From: Rickettsiales bacterium
GTDB taxonomy: Bacteria > Pseudomonadota > Alphaproteobacteria > Rickettsiales > UBA998
Direction: 5' to 3'
Assembly (NCBI GenBank): GCA_019749855.1
Contig: JAIEPI010000131.1
Coordinates: 1-12,147, forward strand
Length of the DNA stretch: 12,147 nucleotides
Part shown: piece after piece, positions 1 through 7,052 of the stretch
How the letters are laid out: every line of letters starts with the position of its first letter
Numbering within the stretch: position 1 is the stretch's first letter
Position numbers and translations under genes: made by a program
The notes under the pieces: model-generated
What the model saw: only the letters and a program-made list of their open reading frames with translations
Database searches by the model: none
Told to the model about the DNA's origin: nothing

Positions 1-747
1 CAGCGACTAAAATGTGCAGTGCTGGTGGCGGTGAGTGCGGTGTGTCTCAGCGGATGTAATAGCAATCAATTTAACATGGATGGCATTACGGGCGGCGCAT
101 TAACCATGTTTCAGGGAGCGACATTATCGGATGAGCAGCTGAACAAACTGTCAGCAGATTCAGCCCACCAGTCCGATACGGAAAATGAGTTGGCGGCTGC
201 AGGAAGTCCCTACGATCAGAGGCTACAGCACATTGCACGCTACATCAACATTCCCAACCGTCCTTTGACTTTCAAGGTCTATCTCACAGATCAGGTAAAT
301 GCGTTTGCCCTGCCCAATGGCGAAGTGCGGGTTTTTAGTGGTCTGATGGATAAAATGAATGATCAGGAGCTTTTGTTTATTTTGGGCCATGAAGCTGGAC
401 ATGTCGTACATAAACACGCGCACAAGGAAATGCAGCTGGCGTATGCTGCCTCAGGCGCTCGCCAGATTGCCGCTTCCAATATGGGGCAGGTCGGACAATT
501 GGCAGCAAGCGAACTGGGCGAGCTAACAGAGGCTTTTGTTAACGCTCAGTTTTCTCAGTCACAGGAAGAGCAGTCAGATGACTATGGCGCTGCTTTGCTG
601 CGTACTTATCGTCTTGATCCCAAAGTGGGTGCCACGGCGCTTCGTAAGCTTGCTTCCGGACGCTCTGATATTATTTCGCAGATGTTCTCGAGCCACCCTG
701 ACCCAGAAGACAGGGCAAAACGTATTGAGCTGGCTGGCAAGGCCTGA
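1..747 (+). CDS. loiP: LoiP-like M48 family metalloprotease lipoprotein (5' end outside window)
   Basis: Zinc metalloprotease of the M48 family, expected to be lipid-anchored in the envelope and to degrade or process misfolded envelope proteins. The frame is open to the first base, and the visible N-terminus is the end of a lipoprotein signal peptide with lipobox LSGC (Cys at codon 19 of the window), so only a few codons are missing; the GTG at 19 falls inside the signal and is not the start. The zinc motif HEAGH is at codons 130-134. The third ligand is probably Glu189 in QEEQSDDYG, which fits the family ExxAD pattern with Ser for Ala. From memory, the whole chain follows E. coli LoiP (YggG) closely, including VNAFALPNGEVRVFSGLMD and the C-terminal SSHPDPEDRAKRI. 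It converges with cysK across a 98-nt gap in which I see no terminator. Family assignment is firm; orthology to LoiP is likely. Confidence 0.88.
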   Translation, partial: QRLKCAVLVAVSAVCLSGCNSNQFNMDGITGGALTMFQGATLSDEQLNKLSADSAHQSDTENELAAAGSPYDQRLQHIARYINIPNRPLTFKVYLTDQVNAFALPNGEVRVFSGLMDKMNDQELLFILGHEAGHVVHKHAHKEMQLAYAASGARQIAASNMGQVGQLAASELGELTEAFVNAQFSQSQEEQSDDYGAALLRTYRLDPKVGATALRKLASGRSDIISQMFSSHPDPEDRAKRIELAGKA

Positions 748-845
748 GTGAAACGACTTGTGTGAGATTATCAATCTTCACCCTGACGGATTTCAACACA
801 GAGCCTGTTTGTTCGTGACTGAGTAAACAACTGACTTTCAGCGGC

Positions 846-1814
846 TTACAAATCAGCAAATAAATCAGTGGAAATATAGCGCTCCGCGATGGAGGCAACA
901 ATCACCACAATGGTTTTGCCGCGCATCTCTGCTCGTGCTCCTACCGCCAGCGCGGCAGCCAGCGTCGCGCCAGAGGAAATCCCAGCGGGAATCCCATCCA
1001 GCTGCGCTGCTTTGCGCGCCACCTCGAATGCGGTGGCGTTGCTGATGGGGATAATTTCGTCAATCACGCTCATATCAAGATTCTGTGGAATAAACCCTGC
1101 GCCAATCCCCTGAATTTTATGGGGCCCAGGGGCGCCACCGGCCAGAACTGGGCTGTCTTCGGGTTCAACCGCAATGATTTTGACGTCCGGCTTTTTTTGC
1201 TTCAGCACCCGCCCCACACCCGTGGCGGTGCCACCCGTGCCCACTCCGGTGATGAAAACATCCACCGCCCCCTGCGTGTCATTCCAGATTTCCAAGGCAG
1301 TTGATTCGCTATGACTTTGCGGATTGGCAGGGTTATTGAATTGTTGCAACATCAGTGCATTCGGGTGCTCAGCCACCAGCTCCTCTGCGCGTGCAATCGC
1401 GCCTTTCATTCCCTTTGCTGCCGGTGTTAATTCCAGCTCTGCACCCAGAAATTTCAGCATTTTTCGGCGCTCAATCGACATGCTCTCCGGCATGGTAAGC
1501 GTCAGTTTATAGCCTTTTGCCGCACAGGCAAAGGCAAGCGCAATCCCCGTATTTCCAGAGGTTGGCTCCACCAGCATCGTGTCCTTGTTCAATTGACCTG
1601 AGGCTTCAGCTGCTTCAATCATGCCAAGCGCAATGCGATCTTTGATGGAGGAGAGCGGATTAAAAAACTCCAGCTTTGCGTAAATGGTTGCCACACATCC
1701 CGCTTGTTCGGCCAGACGGTTCAGCCGAACCAGAGGCGTGTTGCCAATGGTGTGCAAAATGGAATCATAGACGCGGCCACGCCCAGGCGTTTCCTTGGAA
1801 TTAGAATCATGCAT
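846..1814 (-). CDS. cysK: Cysteine synthase (O-acetylserine sulfhydrylase)
   Basis: PLP enzyme of 322 aa that makes L-cysteine from O-acetylserine and sulfide in the cytoplasm. Visible motifs are the Schiff-base lysine in NPLSSIKDR (Lys58), the substrate loop TSGNTG (85-90), the phosphate-binding glycine loop GVGTGGTATG (190-199) and GISSGA (278-283), whose second serine (Ser281) contacts the PLP ring nitrogen. Length is normal, and the FFNPLSSIKDR context is more like CysK than CysM. The ATG at 1814 is chosen because the alignable sequence begins soon after it. The best Shine-Dalgarno, AGGAG, overlaps the dut stop and is 13 nt away, which is long. It is the last gene of a coaBC-dut-cysK run, 16 nt after dut. 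Its cysteine is a substrate of the CoaB domain encoded two genes upstream. A CysM or cystathionine beta-synthase-like role is less likely. Confidence 0.94.
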   Translation of the reverse strand: MHDSNSKETPGRGRVYDSILHTIGNTPLVRLNRLAEQAGCVATIYAKLEFFNPLSSIKDRIALGMIEAAEASGQLNKDTMLVEPTSGNTGIALAFACAAKGYKLTLTMPESMSIERRKMLKFLGAELELTPAAKGMKGAIARAEELVAEHPNALMLQQFNNPANPQSHSESTALEIWNDTQGAVDVFITGVGTGGTATGVGRVLKQKKPDVKIIAVEPEDSPVLAGGAPGPHKIQGIGAGFIPQNLDMSVIDEIIPISNATAFEVARKAAQLDGIPAGISSGATLAAALAVGARAEMRGKTIVVIVASIAERYISTDLFADL

Positions 1815-1830
1815 TCTCTGTACTCAGCTC

Positions 1831-2307
1831 CTAAGCGACTAGTGCTTTTTTTTCAAACACGCCGGTTGAGCCAAATCCACCCACGCCACGTGCGGTTTCT
1901 TCAAGAGTCTCCACATTCTGCCAGCTCACGCGGCTGTAGGGTGCCACCACCATTTGCGCCAGACGCATGCCACGTGTAATGGCAAAAGGCTCATTGCCAT
2001 GATTCATCAGCAGCACCTTCACCTCACCACGATAATCGGCATCGATGGTGCCCGGGCTATTTAACACGGTGACGCCGTTTTTAAATGCTAAGCCTGAGCG
2101 AGGACGAATCTGCGCTTCAAATCCTTCAGGCAGCGCGATCGAAATGCCGGTGGGCACTAACATGCGCTCTCCCGGGGCGATCACTTGCTCTTCCGTCACC
2201 GCGGCCAGCAGATCCATGCCTGCACTTTGCTCAGTGGCATAGGCGGGTAAGTCGAGATTTTCTGCATGCTTCATTTTAGTTACTGCGACATTCACGTGAT
2301 GACTCAT
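1831..2307 (-). CDS. dut: Deoxyuridine 5'-triphosphate nucleotidohydrolase (dUTPase)
   Basis: Trimeric dUTPase of 158 aa that hydrolyses dUTP to dUMP and PPi, keeping uracil out of DNA and supplying thymidylate synthesis. All five family motifs are present in order: AGMDLLA (29-35), RSGLA (70-74), GTIDADYRG (86-94, catalytic Asp89), RGMRLAQ (112-118) and the flexible C-terminal RGVGGFGSTG (140-149). The ATG at 2307 is preceded by a GGAGAGAG Shine-Dalgarno. The open frame continues 49 codons further upstream into coaBC, but that extension has no dUTPase character. The gene starts 16 nt after the coaBC stop and ends 16 nt before cysK. The coaBC-dut pair is common in Alphaproteobacteria. Confidence 0.96.
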   Translation of the reverse strand: MSHHVNVAVTKMKHAENLDLPAYATEQSAGMDLLAAVTEEQVIAPGERMLVPTGISIALPEGFEAQIRPRSGLAFKNGVTVLNSPGTIDADYRGEVKVLLMNHGNEPFAITRGMRLAQMVVAPYSRVSWQNVETLEETARGVGGFGSTGVFEKKALVA

Positions 2308-2323
2308 CTTCTCTCTCTCCGTA

Positions 2324-3553
2324 TTAAAGTTCAATGATGCGTGCTGAGGGCGCGCGGGGCAATTTTTGTGTGTCAAAAAACAGGGTAATTTTCTGCGCCA
2401 AACGTTCGGCGGCATCACGTTTGCTAATATGCGACCAGTGCTCAGTTTCCTCATCAGAGATCACCACCAGCGATGTGACATCCTCGCCAAATACGGCGCC
2501 GCCTGAGACATCATTGGCGAGCACCCAGTCGAGCTGTTTTCGTTGACGCTTGTCCTCGGCATGTACAGGCAATTCTTCCGTTTCAGCCGCAAAACCAATC
2601 ACCAGTGCCGGACGATTGGCATGCCGAGAAACAGACGCCAGTATGTCGGGATTCTCTGACAATTCAAGCGCTGGAGGTTCGGCATTGCCTCGCTTCTTTA
2701 GCTTGCGTGGGGAGACATTCGTTGGACGCCAATCAGCCACGGCGGCGGTCGCGATAAACACATCGGCCGGCAAAGCTGACTGAACGGCCTCATGCATCTG
2801 CGCGGCGGTCTCAACACGCACACAGTTGGCTCCCGCGACATCTGCCAGTGATGTCGGCCCACTCACCAGCGTCACCTGCGCCCCATGCGCCACCAATACA
2901 GCGGCGATCGCATAACCTTGCTTTCCGGATGATCGATTGCCCAAAAAACGTACCGGATCAATTGGCTCATAGGTTGGGCCGGCGGTGATAATTACGTGAC
3001 GCCCAGAGAGTGCCCGCTCAGTCTGATGATCCAGAAGCACATTAAGAATAGTCTGCGGATCCGCCATCCGTCCATCACCGATTTCTCCACACGCCATCTC
3101 ACCATGCGCGGGAGCAATCACGCGGACTCCATCATTTTGCAGCTGCGCCAGATTGCGTTGCGTGGCTGGATGCTGCCACATTTTTGCGTTCATGGCGGGC
3201 GCAACATAGACAGGCTTATCAGACGCGAGCAGCGTAGCGGATGCCAGATCATCCGCACGGCCCTGTGCCATCTTTGCCATTAAATCGGCACTTGCGGGCG
3301 CCACAATGATGATGTCTGCCTCACGTGACAGACGAATATGGCCCATCTCGGTTTCGTCTTTCAGCGACCATAAATCAGTGTAGGTAGGCCGCCCCGTCAG
3401 CGCTGAGACAGCAAGCGGCGTAATAAATTGTGCGCCGCCGGAAGTGAGGATGACATTCACTTCAATGGCTTTTTTTTGCATCAAGCGTATGAGTTCCAAT
3501 GCTTTATAAGAGGCAACACTGCCGGAGATGATGAGAAGGACGCGCGAAATCAT
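2324..3553 (-). CDS. coaBC: Bifunctional phosphopantothenoylcysteine decarboxylase / phosphopantothenate-cysteine ligase
   Basis: Two-domain coenzyme A enzyme (Dfp) of 409 aa. The N-terminal flavin domain (CoaC, about 1-170) decarboxylates phosphopantothenoylcysteine; the C-terminal domain (CoaB, about 185-400) joins cysteine to 4'-phosphopantothenate. CoaC signatures are GSVASYK near the N-terminus, His72 in GHIRLSREAD, PAMNAKMW (119-126) and the substrate-loop Cys155 in MACGEIGDGRM. CoaB signatures are GPTYEPIDPVRFLGNRSSG (192-210, Asn206), AVADWRP (271-277), a lysine-rich RKLKKRG loop around Lys287, and ANDVSG. ATG at 3553 is preferred; a TTG two codons upstream is also possible. Neither has a clear Shine-Dalgarno. 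It leads the coaBC-dut-cysK run and is divergent from the folB-like gene. Confidence 0.96.
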   Translation of the reverse strand: MISRVLLIISGSVASYKALELIRLMQKKAIEVNVILTSGGAQFITPLAVSALTGRPTYTDLWSLKDETEMGHIRLSREADIIIVAPASADLMAKMAQGRADDLASATLLASDKPVYVAPAMNAKMWQHPATQRNLAQLQNDGVRVIAPAHGEMACGEIGDGRMADPQTILNVLLDHQTERALSGRHVIITAGPTYEPIDPVRFLGNRSSGKQGYAIAAVLVAHGAQVTLVSGPTSLADVAGANCVRVETAAQMHEAVQSALPADVFIATAAVADWRPTNVSPRKLKKRGNAEPPALELSENPDILASVSRHANRPALVIGFAAETEELPVHAEDKRQRKQLDWVLANDVSGGAVFGEDVTSLVVISDEETEHWSHISKRDAAERLAQKITLFFDTQKLPRAPSARIIEL

Positions 3554-3585
3554 GAGCAAAAATCTATGGTTAACAATTAACGCTG

Positions 3586-3613
3586 ACTATAGGTTCCACC
3601 CATGGAAACACAA
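3586..3613 (-). promoter_or_regulatory. Candidate sigma70 promoter for coaBC-dut-cysK
   Basis: On the minus strand, TTGTGT (3608-3613) and TATAGT (3586-3591) are separated by 16 nt, close to the -35 and -10 consensus. The -10 lies about 30 nt upstream of the coaBC ATG. Position and divergent layout fit a promoter; it is a motif match read by eye only. No comparably clear promoter is visible for the folB-like gene on the other side of this 109-nt gap. Confidence 0.45.
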
Positions 3614-3662
3614 GAAAATTTACCTGCTGCGCTAAGGGTTTTTGGCTGCTACAACCACGCAC

Positions 3663-4088
3663 ATGAGTGAGCGTTACCAAGCCTGTTTACATATTGACCG
3701 TCTGCGCCTGCCGGTTTTCCTCGGCTATGAGGAAGCGGAGCGTCAAAAAGCGCAAGCGGTCGAGCTGGATTTGCGTTTTTATTTCCGCAAAAAGCCGGAA
3801 TCCTGTGAAGCGCAAACCATGCCGTTTTTGTGCTATGATCAGCTGACACAGGTGTTACTGGCCTATGTGGAGGGCAAAGAATTTCAGCTGATTGAGTTTC
3901 TCTCCACCACCCTCATGCAACAGATACGTCTCAACGTGGCTCATCAATTGCCGCAGCTTGCCGAAGACGATATCCGCATTGTGATGAGTTTGCATAAATG
4001 CCATCCGCCGGTACCAGCCATCATGAATGGTGTGCGTATCGTCATCAGTGATTTGCCTGATGGTTTCAAGGTTGGGGATGTTCTCTAA
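3663..4088 (+). CDS. folB: Dihydroneopterin aldolase-like protein (FolB family)
   Basis: Protein of 141 aa with FolB (tunnelling-fold) character. The E. coli enzyme converts dihydroneopterin to 6-hydroxymethyl-dihydropterin in folate synthesis. Recognisable positions are LGYEEAERQKAQAVELDLRF (20-39, the glutamate-containing substrate loop), Tyr58 in FLCYDQL, Glu78 in FQLIEFL, and Lys112 in SLHKCHPPVP, matching the conserved Lys of the family C-terminus. It is longer and more diverged than the roughly 120-aa classical enzyme, so a related pterin epimerase or aldolase is possible. The start is uncertain: ATG 3663 has no Shine-Dalgarno, and TTG 3642 has AAGGG only 3 nt away. The last 11 nt overlap the MoeB-like gene, so the two are probably translationally coupled. 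Confidence 0.75.
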   Translation: MSERYQACLHIDRLRLPVFLGYEEAERQKAQAVELDLRFYFRKKPESCEAQTMPFLCYDQLTQVLLAYVEGKEFQLIEFLSTTLMQQIRLNVAHQLPQLAEDDIRIVMSLHKCHPPVPAIMNGVRIVISDLPDGFKVGDVL

Positions 4089-4860
4089 TCCACCTCTCAG
4101 TGAAGATGAGCATCGGCGGTATGCGCGCCAGCTGGTGTTGTCGGAGTTCGGTCATGCGGGGCAGAGCAAGCTTAAAGCTGCACATGTGCTCGTGGTCGGC
4201 GCTGGTGGTTTAGGCTCAGCTACACTGTCTTATCTCGCCACGGCCGGTGTGGGGCAACTGACCATTATCGATCATGACAGCGTGGAGCTGTCTAACCTGA
4301 ACCGCCAGATTCTGCATGAAACCGGCGACATTGGCCGCCGCAAAGTCGAGAGCGCTGCAGATCGTATTGCCGAGTTAAATCCTGAGGTGCAGGTGACGCG
4401 AGTGGCGCAGCGTGTGGAAATTTTTTTTCAGGAAACACCGAACGCGTTGCATGGTTATGATCTGGTCGTTGATGGGACTGATCATTTTTCTACGCGCTTT
4501 GCCGTAGCGGAGGCCTGCCATCAGGCGGGTGTTACGTTGGTTTCGGCGGCAGTGAGGGGCTTTGCCGCCCACATCAGCACCTTTAAATCGCATCTTGGTG
4601 TGCCGCACCCCTGTTATCGTTGCTGGGTTCCCGCACTGCCACATCAGGAAAATGATTGCGCCGCTCAAGGCATTCTTGGCCCGTTGGTTGGAGTGATGGG
4701 AAGTATGCAGGCGCTGGAAGCCATCAAGGAACTCACCTCCATCGGGCAAAGCCTGTCGGGCCGCATGTTACGCTACGATGCGCTGAGTGGGCAATGGGCA
4801 TCATCGCGCCTGATGCGAGATCCTGCCTGTGTTTTATGTGGAGAACCCCATGCCGATTAA
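4078..4860 (+). CDS. moeB: MoeB/ThiF/HesA family adenylyltransferase (E1-like)
   Basis: E1-type enzyme of 260 aa that adenylates the C-terminal glycine of a small sulfur-carrier protein (MoaD for molybdopterin, ThiS for thiamine). Visible features are the nucleotide loop GAGGLGS (41-47), D65HD, SNLNRQ with Arg76, Lys89, DGTDHFSTR (132-140), a zinc-binding pair CYRC (179-182) with CVLC (251-254), and a candidate catalytic Cys194 in NDCAAQGILGPLVGVMGS. There is no C-terminal rhodanese domain. ATG 4078 is chosen because AAGG lies 6 nt upstream and the match begins just after; it sits inside the end of the folB-like gene. The stop overlaps the exonuclease III start by 11 nt. No MoaD or ThiS gene is in the window, so MoeB versus ThiF cannot be settled from context. 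Confidence 0.85.
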   Translation: MFSNPPLSEDEHRRYARQLVLSEFGHAGQSKLKAAHVLVVGAGGLGSATLSYLATAGVGQLTIIDHDSVELSNLNRQILHETGDIGRRKVESAADRIAELNPEVQVTRVAQRVEIFFQETPNALHGYDLVVDGTDHFSTRFAVAEACHQAGVTLVSAAVRGFAAHISTFKSHLGVPHPCYRCWVPALPHQENDCAAQGILGPLVGVMGSMQALEAIKELTSIGQSLSGRMLRYDALSGQWASSRLMRDPACVLCGEPHAD

Positions 4861-5644
4861 AATTGCCACCTGGAACATCAACTCGATTCGTATTCGCTTG
4901 CCGCTGCTGGCGCGCCTTGTTCACGAACATTCACCGGATATTCTCTGTCTGCAGGAAACCAAAGTGATGGAGGAGCTATTTCCCGTGTTAGACGTGATGG
5001 CGCTGGGGTATCCTCACGTCGTGTTCTCCGGTCAGAAAAGTTATAATGGCGTGGCGATCTTTTCGCGCATTCCGCTCTCGGACATCAAGCGTGAAGACTG
5101 GCTAAACAATCAGGAAAAGCGTCATATTCAGGCCTCCTTACCCTGTGGTACTGAGATTCATAATTTTTATGTTCCAGCCGGAGGCGACGTGCCGGACGTG
5201 CAGAGTAATAAAAAATTTGCCGATAAGCTCGCCTTCATGCGAGCGATGACGGTTTGGTCATCGGCACTGAAAAAGAACGCGCGGGCCATACTGGTGGGCG
5301 ATCTCAACATTGCGCCCTATGAGCATGATGTGTGGTCGCATAAGCAGTTGCTGGATGTGGTGAGCCACACGCCGATAGAAGTGGAGCACATGGCGGCCTT
5401 GCGTCAAAGCGCGCAGTGGGTGGATACGGCGCGTCACTTTACGCCCATGCAGGAAAAACTCTATAGCTGGTGGAGTTATCGTAATCGTGACTGGGCTTTA
5501 TCCAATCGTGGGCGACGGCTCGATCACATCTGGGTGACTCCCGCGTTGTCATCGGGCGTAATAAGCAGCGCGACGCTGCGCGAAGTGCGCGCTTGGGAGA
5601 GCACCTCTGATCATGTACCCGTCATGCTGGAGCTGTCACTGTGA
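4850..5644 (+). CDS. xthA: Exodeoxyribonuclease III (AP endonuclease)
   Basis: Class II AP endonuclease and 3'-5' exonuclease of 264 aa, acting in base excision repair. It has the full EEP-fold set: Asn9 in ATWNINSIR, Glu36 in CLQETK (metal ligand), Tyr107 in NFYVPAGGD, Asp151 and Asn153 in GDLNIAP, an Asp in RLDHIW, and Asp254-His255 in SDHVPV. Numbering is almost the same as in the E. coli enzyme. ATG 4850 has GGAG 6 nt upstream; an in-frame GTG seven codons earlier has none. The first 11 nt overlap the MoeB-like gene, and the stop overlaps the next start by 4 nt (GTGA), which indicates coupled translation. Confidence 0.95.
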   Translation: MPIKIATWNINSIRIRLPLLARLVHEHSPDILCLQETKVMEELFPVLDVMALGYPHVVFSGQKSYNGVAIFSRIPLSDIKREDWLNNQEKRHIQASLPCGTEIHNFYVPAGGDVPDVQSNKKFADKLAFMRAMTVWSSALKKNARAILVGDLNIAPYEHDVWSHKQLLDVVSHTPIEVEHMAALRQSAQWVDTARHFTPMQEKLYSWWSYRNRDWALSNRGRRLDHIWVTPALSSGVISSATLREVRAWESTSDHVPVMLELSL

Positions 5645-6618
5645 GGCGCGTCGCTTGGTGGCTGGTGTTCATGTCATCAGCCGCGCAGGCATTGGAGTTT
5701 GGGTTGCCGGTCACATGCGAGCTTGGGCATGAGTGCTTCGTTCAGAATTATGCCGATCGTCAGGCAGGTGAGGGCTATCAGGACTACCGCTGCGGCCACC
5801 TGAGCTATCCCGATCACAAAGGCACGGATTTCCGAATTCCCACCCTGCGGGAGATGCAGGCAGGCGAGGCGGTTGTTGCCGCGGCTGACGGTGTGGTTCG
5901 TGCGACGCGTGATGGTATGGCCGACGCGTTGCTCAGTGAAAAGGGAAGGGACGCAATCCGTAAACGGGAGTGTGGAAATTCAGTCGCCATCACCCATGCC
6001 AATGGCTGGGAAACGCTTTATTGCCATATGCGCCGCCATAGTGTGCGAGTGAAAAAAGGCGACAAGGTCGCACAAGGGCAACCACTGGGTTTGATTGGCT
6101 TATCCGGAGCCACCGAGTTTCCGCACGTGCATTTTCAGGTGAGTCATGAGGGGCGCATTCTTGATCCATTTACCGGCGAATCACTAGCCGCCCCATGTGG
6201 GGCTGAGGCGGCGCACTCTTTGTGGTCAACCGCTGCGGCAAAGAAACTCGCGTACCACGCCGGTGGTTTGGTGACGAGCGGGTTTTCCTCGCAGCAGCCC
6301 ACTCTCGCTGGCATTGTCAAAGGACAATTCGCAGAAACAACCATCGCGGCGGATGCACCGGCGATTATATTCTGGGCACAAAGCTACGGGCTGCGTCTGG
6401 GCGATCACATTGCCCTCTCGCTGATTGGCCCTGATGGCGCGGTGCTCGCTGAGAATAAAGTGATACAACCAGAAAATCAGGCCGTCAGTTTTCAGGTGCT
6501 GGGCGTGCGTAATCACGGACGTATGCAGTCAGGGCGCTATCGTGGGGTGTATCGTGTGATCCGCGATGGGGTGGCCGAACCTGTATCGCAGCATGAGCAA
6601 TGGGTTTCTGTGCCATAG
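5641..6618 (+). CDS. Secreted M23 family (LytM-type) zinc metallopeptidase
   Basis: Predicted periplasmic peptidoglycan endopeptidase of 325 aa. A short signal peptide ends at AQA-LEF (cleavage after residue 17). The M23 domain spans about 45-180 and keeps all key residues: His59 and Asp63 in HKGTDFR, His129 in LYCHMRRH, and HVH (162-164) in PHVHFQV; His59, Asp63 and His164 are the expected zinc ligands. Five cysteines (26, 32, 51, 111, 128) allow disulfides, which suits an exported protein. Residues 200-325 form an extra, probably beta-rich domain that I do not recognise. The GTG start overlaps the exonuclease III stop, with GGAG 8 nt upstream. It is the last gene of the run and converges with the DUF1150 gene. 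Hydrolase or inactive regulator cannot be decided here, but the site is intact. Confidence 0.9.
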   Translation: MRRVAWWLVFMSSAAQALEFGLPVTCELGHECFVQNYADRQAGEGYQDYRCGHLSYPDHKGTDFRIPTLREMQAGEAVVAAADGVVRATRDGMADALLSEKGRDAIRKRECGNSVAITHANGWETLYCHMRRHSVRVKKGDKVAQGQPLGLIGLSGATEFPHVHFQVSHEGRILDPFTGESLAAPCGAEAAHSLWSTAAAKKLAYHAGGLVTSGFSSQQPTLAGIVKGQFAETTIAADAPAIIFWAQSYGLRLGDHIALSLIGPDGAVLAENKVIQPENQAVSFQVLGVRNHGRMQSGRYRGVYRVIRDGVAEPVSQHEQWVSVP

Positions 6619-6663
6619 CCACCGCACATGTGGAGACTCATATCACAGACAATAAAAACGCGA

Positions 6664-6888
6664 TTAATGCACGCTCACAGGAATCAGGTTGAACTGACGG
6701 GCGGAAAAATAGGCCGCTTCCGGCGTTTGAAAGACCGCCAGCTGCAGGCCATCTTCGGCACATACCGCGTAGGCTTTGTGATCGCCGACAGAAATTTCTC
6801 GGATGTAAGTGAGGAAGGAGGACTCCTGCACGGCGGCGATCAACGCTTCTTTTGCAGTCAGTGAAGTACCAAGATCGGGAACAGTCAT
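6664..6888 (-). CDS. DUF1150 family protein
   Basis: Small protein of 74 aa matching the alphaproteobacterial DUF1150 pattern: an aromatic-Val/Ile-Arg segment (YIREI, 28-32), a central YAVCAEDGLQLAVF, and the characteristic C-terminus RQFNLIPVSVH (64-74). The family has no established function; in other alphaproteobacteria I recall it near small heat-shock protein genes, but none is here. ATG 6888 is chosen because AAGGAG lies 5 nt upstream; an in-frame GTG two codons earlier has none. There is no signal peptide or membrane segment. The gene is convergent with the M23 gene and divergent from ilvD. Confidence 0.85.
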   Translation of the reverse strand: MTVPDLGTSLTAKEALIAAVQESSFLTYIREISVGDHKAYAVCAEDGLQLAVFQTPEAAYFSARQFNLIPVSVH

Positions 6889-6915
6889 AAACACTCCTTG
6901 TAGCTAATAAACGTG

Positions 6916-6924
6916 ATCATACCA
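6916..6924 (-). promoter_or_regulatory. Candidate extended -10 promoter for the DUF1150 gene
   Basis: The minus strand reads TGGTATGAT, an extended -10 (TGn plus TATGAT), about 27 nt upstream of the ATG. That leaves a short leader containing the AAGGAG ribosome site. There is no good -35 at the right distance, which is typical for extended -10 promoters. Motif match by eye. Confidence 0.4.
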
Positions 6925-6971
6925 TTAGCAGTGGCAGGTGTGTGTGAAGCTTGTGTGACAGTGGCCGAAGC

Positions 6972-6991
6972 GATGCATCACCCGTTGCATC
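6972..6991. promoter_or_regulatory. Small inverted repeat upstream of ilvD
   Basis: GATGCA (6972-6977) and TGCATC (6986-6991) form a perfect 6-bp inverted repeat with an 8-nt spacer, about 60 nt upstream of the ilvD start, in the divergent gap between DUF1150 and ilvD. It could be a regulator site, but a repeat this short can arise by chance. I found no leader peptide rich in Ile, Leu or Val and no attenuator here. Confidence 0.2.
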
Positions 6992-7052
6992 AACAGAGGC
7001 TTTACCTTGTCCGCTCTCTACGTTATGTGTTCGGAAATCAATGAGGTATTCC

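Noticed and set aside
748..845. Possible terminator between loiP and cysK
   Set aside because: The best stem is only about 5 bp with a 12-nt loop and no T-run follows it on either strand.
2308..2454. 49-codon N-terminal extension of dut
   Set aside because: It overlaps the end of coaBC in another frame; the ATG at 2307 has a good ribosome site and normal length.
4375..4749. 124-codon antisense open frame in the MoeB-like gene
   Set aside because: It lies wholly within a well-supported gene, has no recognisable domain or ribosome site, and is a by-product of the sense codons.
6951..7052. 34-codon N-terminal extension of ilvD
   Set aside because: It is not dehydratase-like and has no ribosome site, whereas ATG 7053 has TGAGG at 6 nt and begins the known N-terminus.
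6895..7052. Attenuator or leader peptide for ilvD
   Set aside because: I found no short frame rich in Ile, Val or Leu and no competing hairpins with a T-run; only a 6-bp inverted repeat is present.
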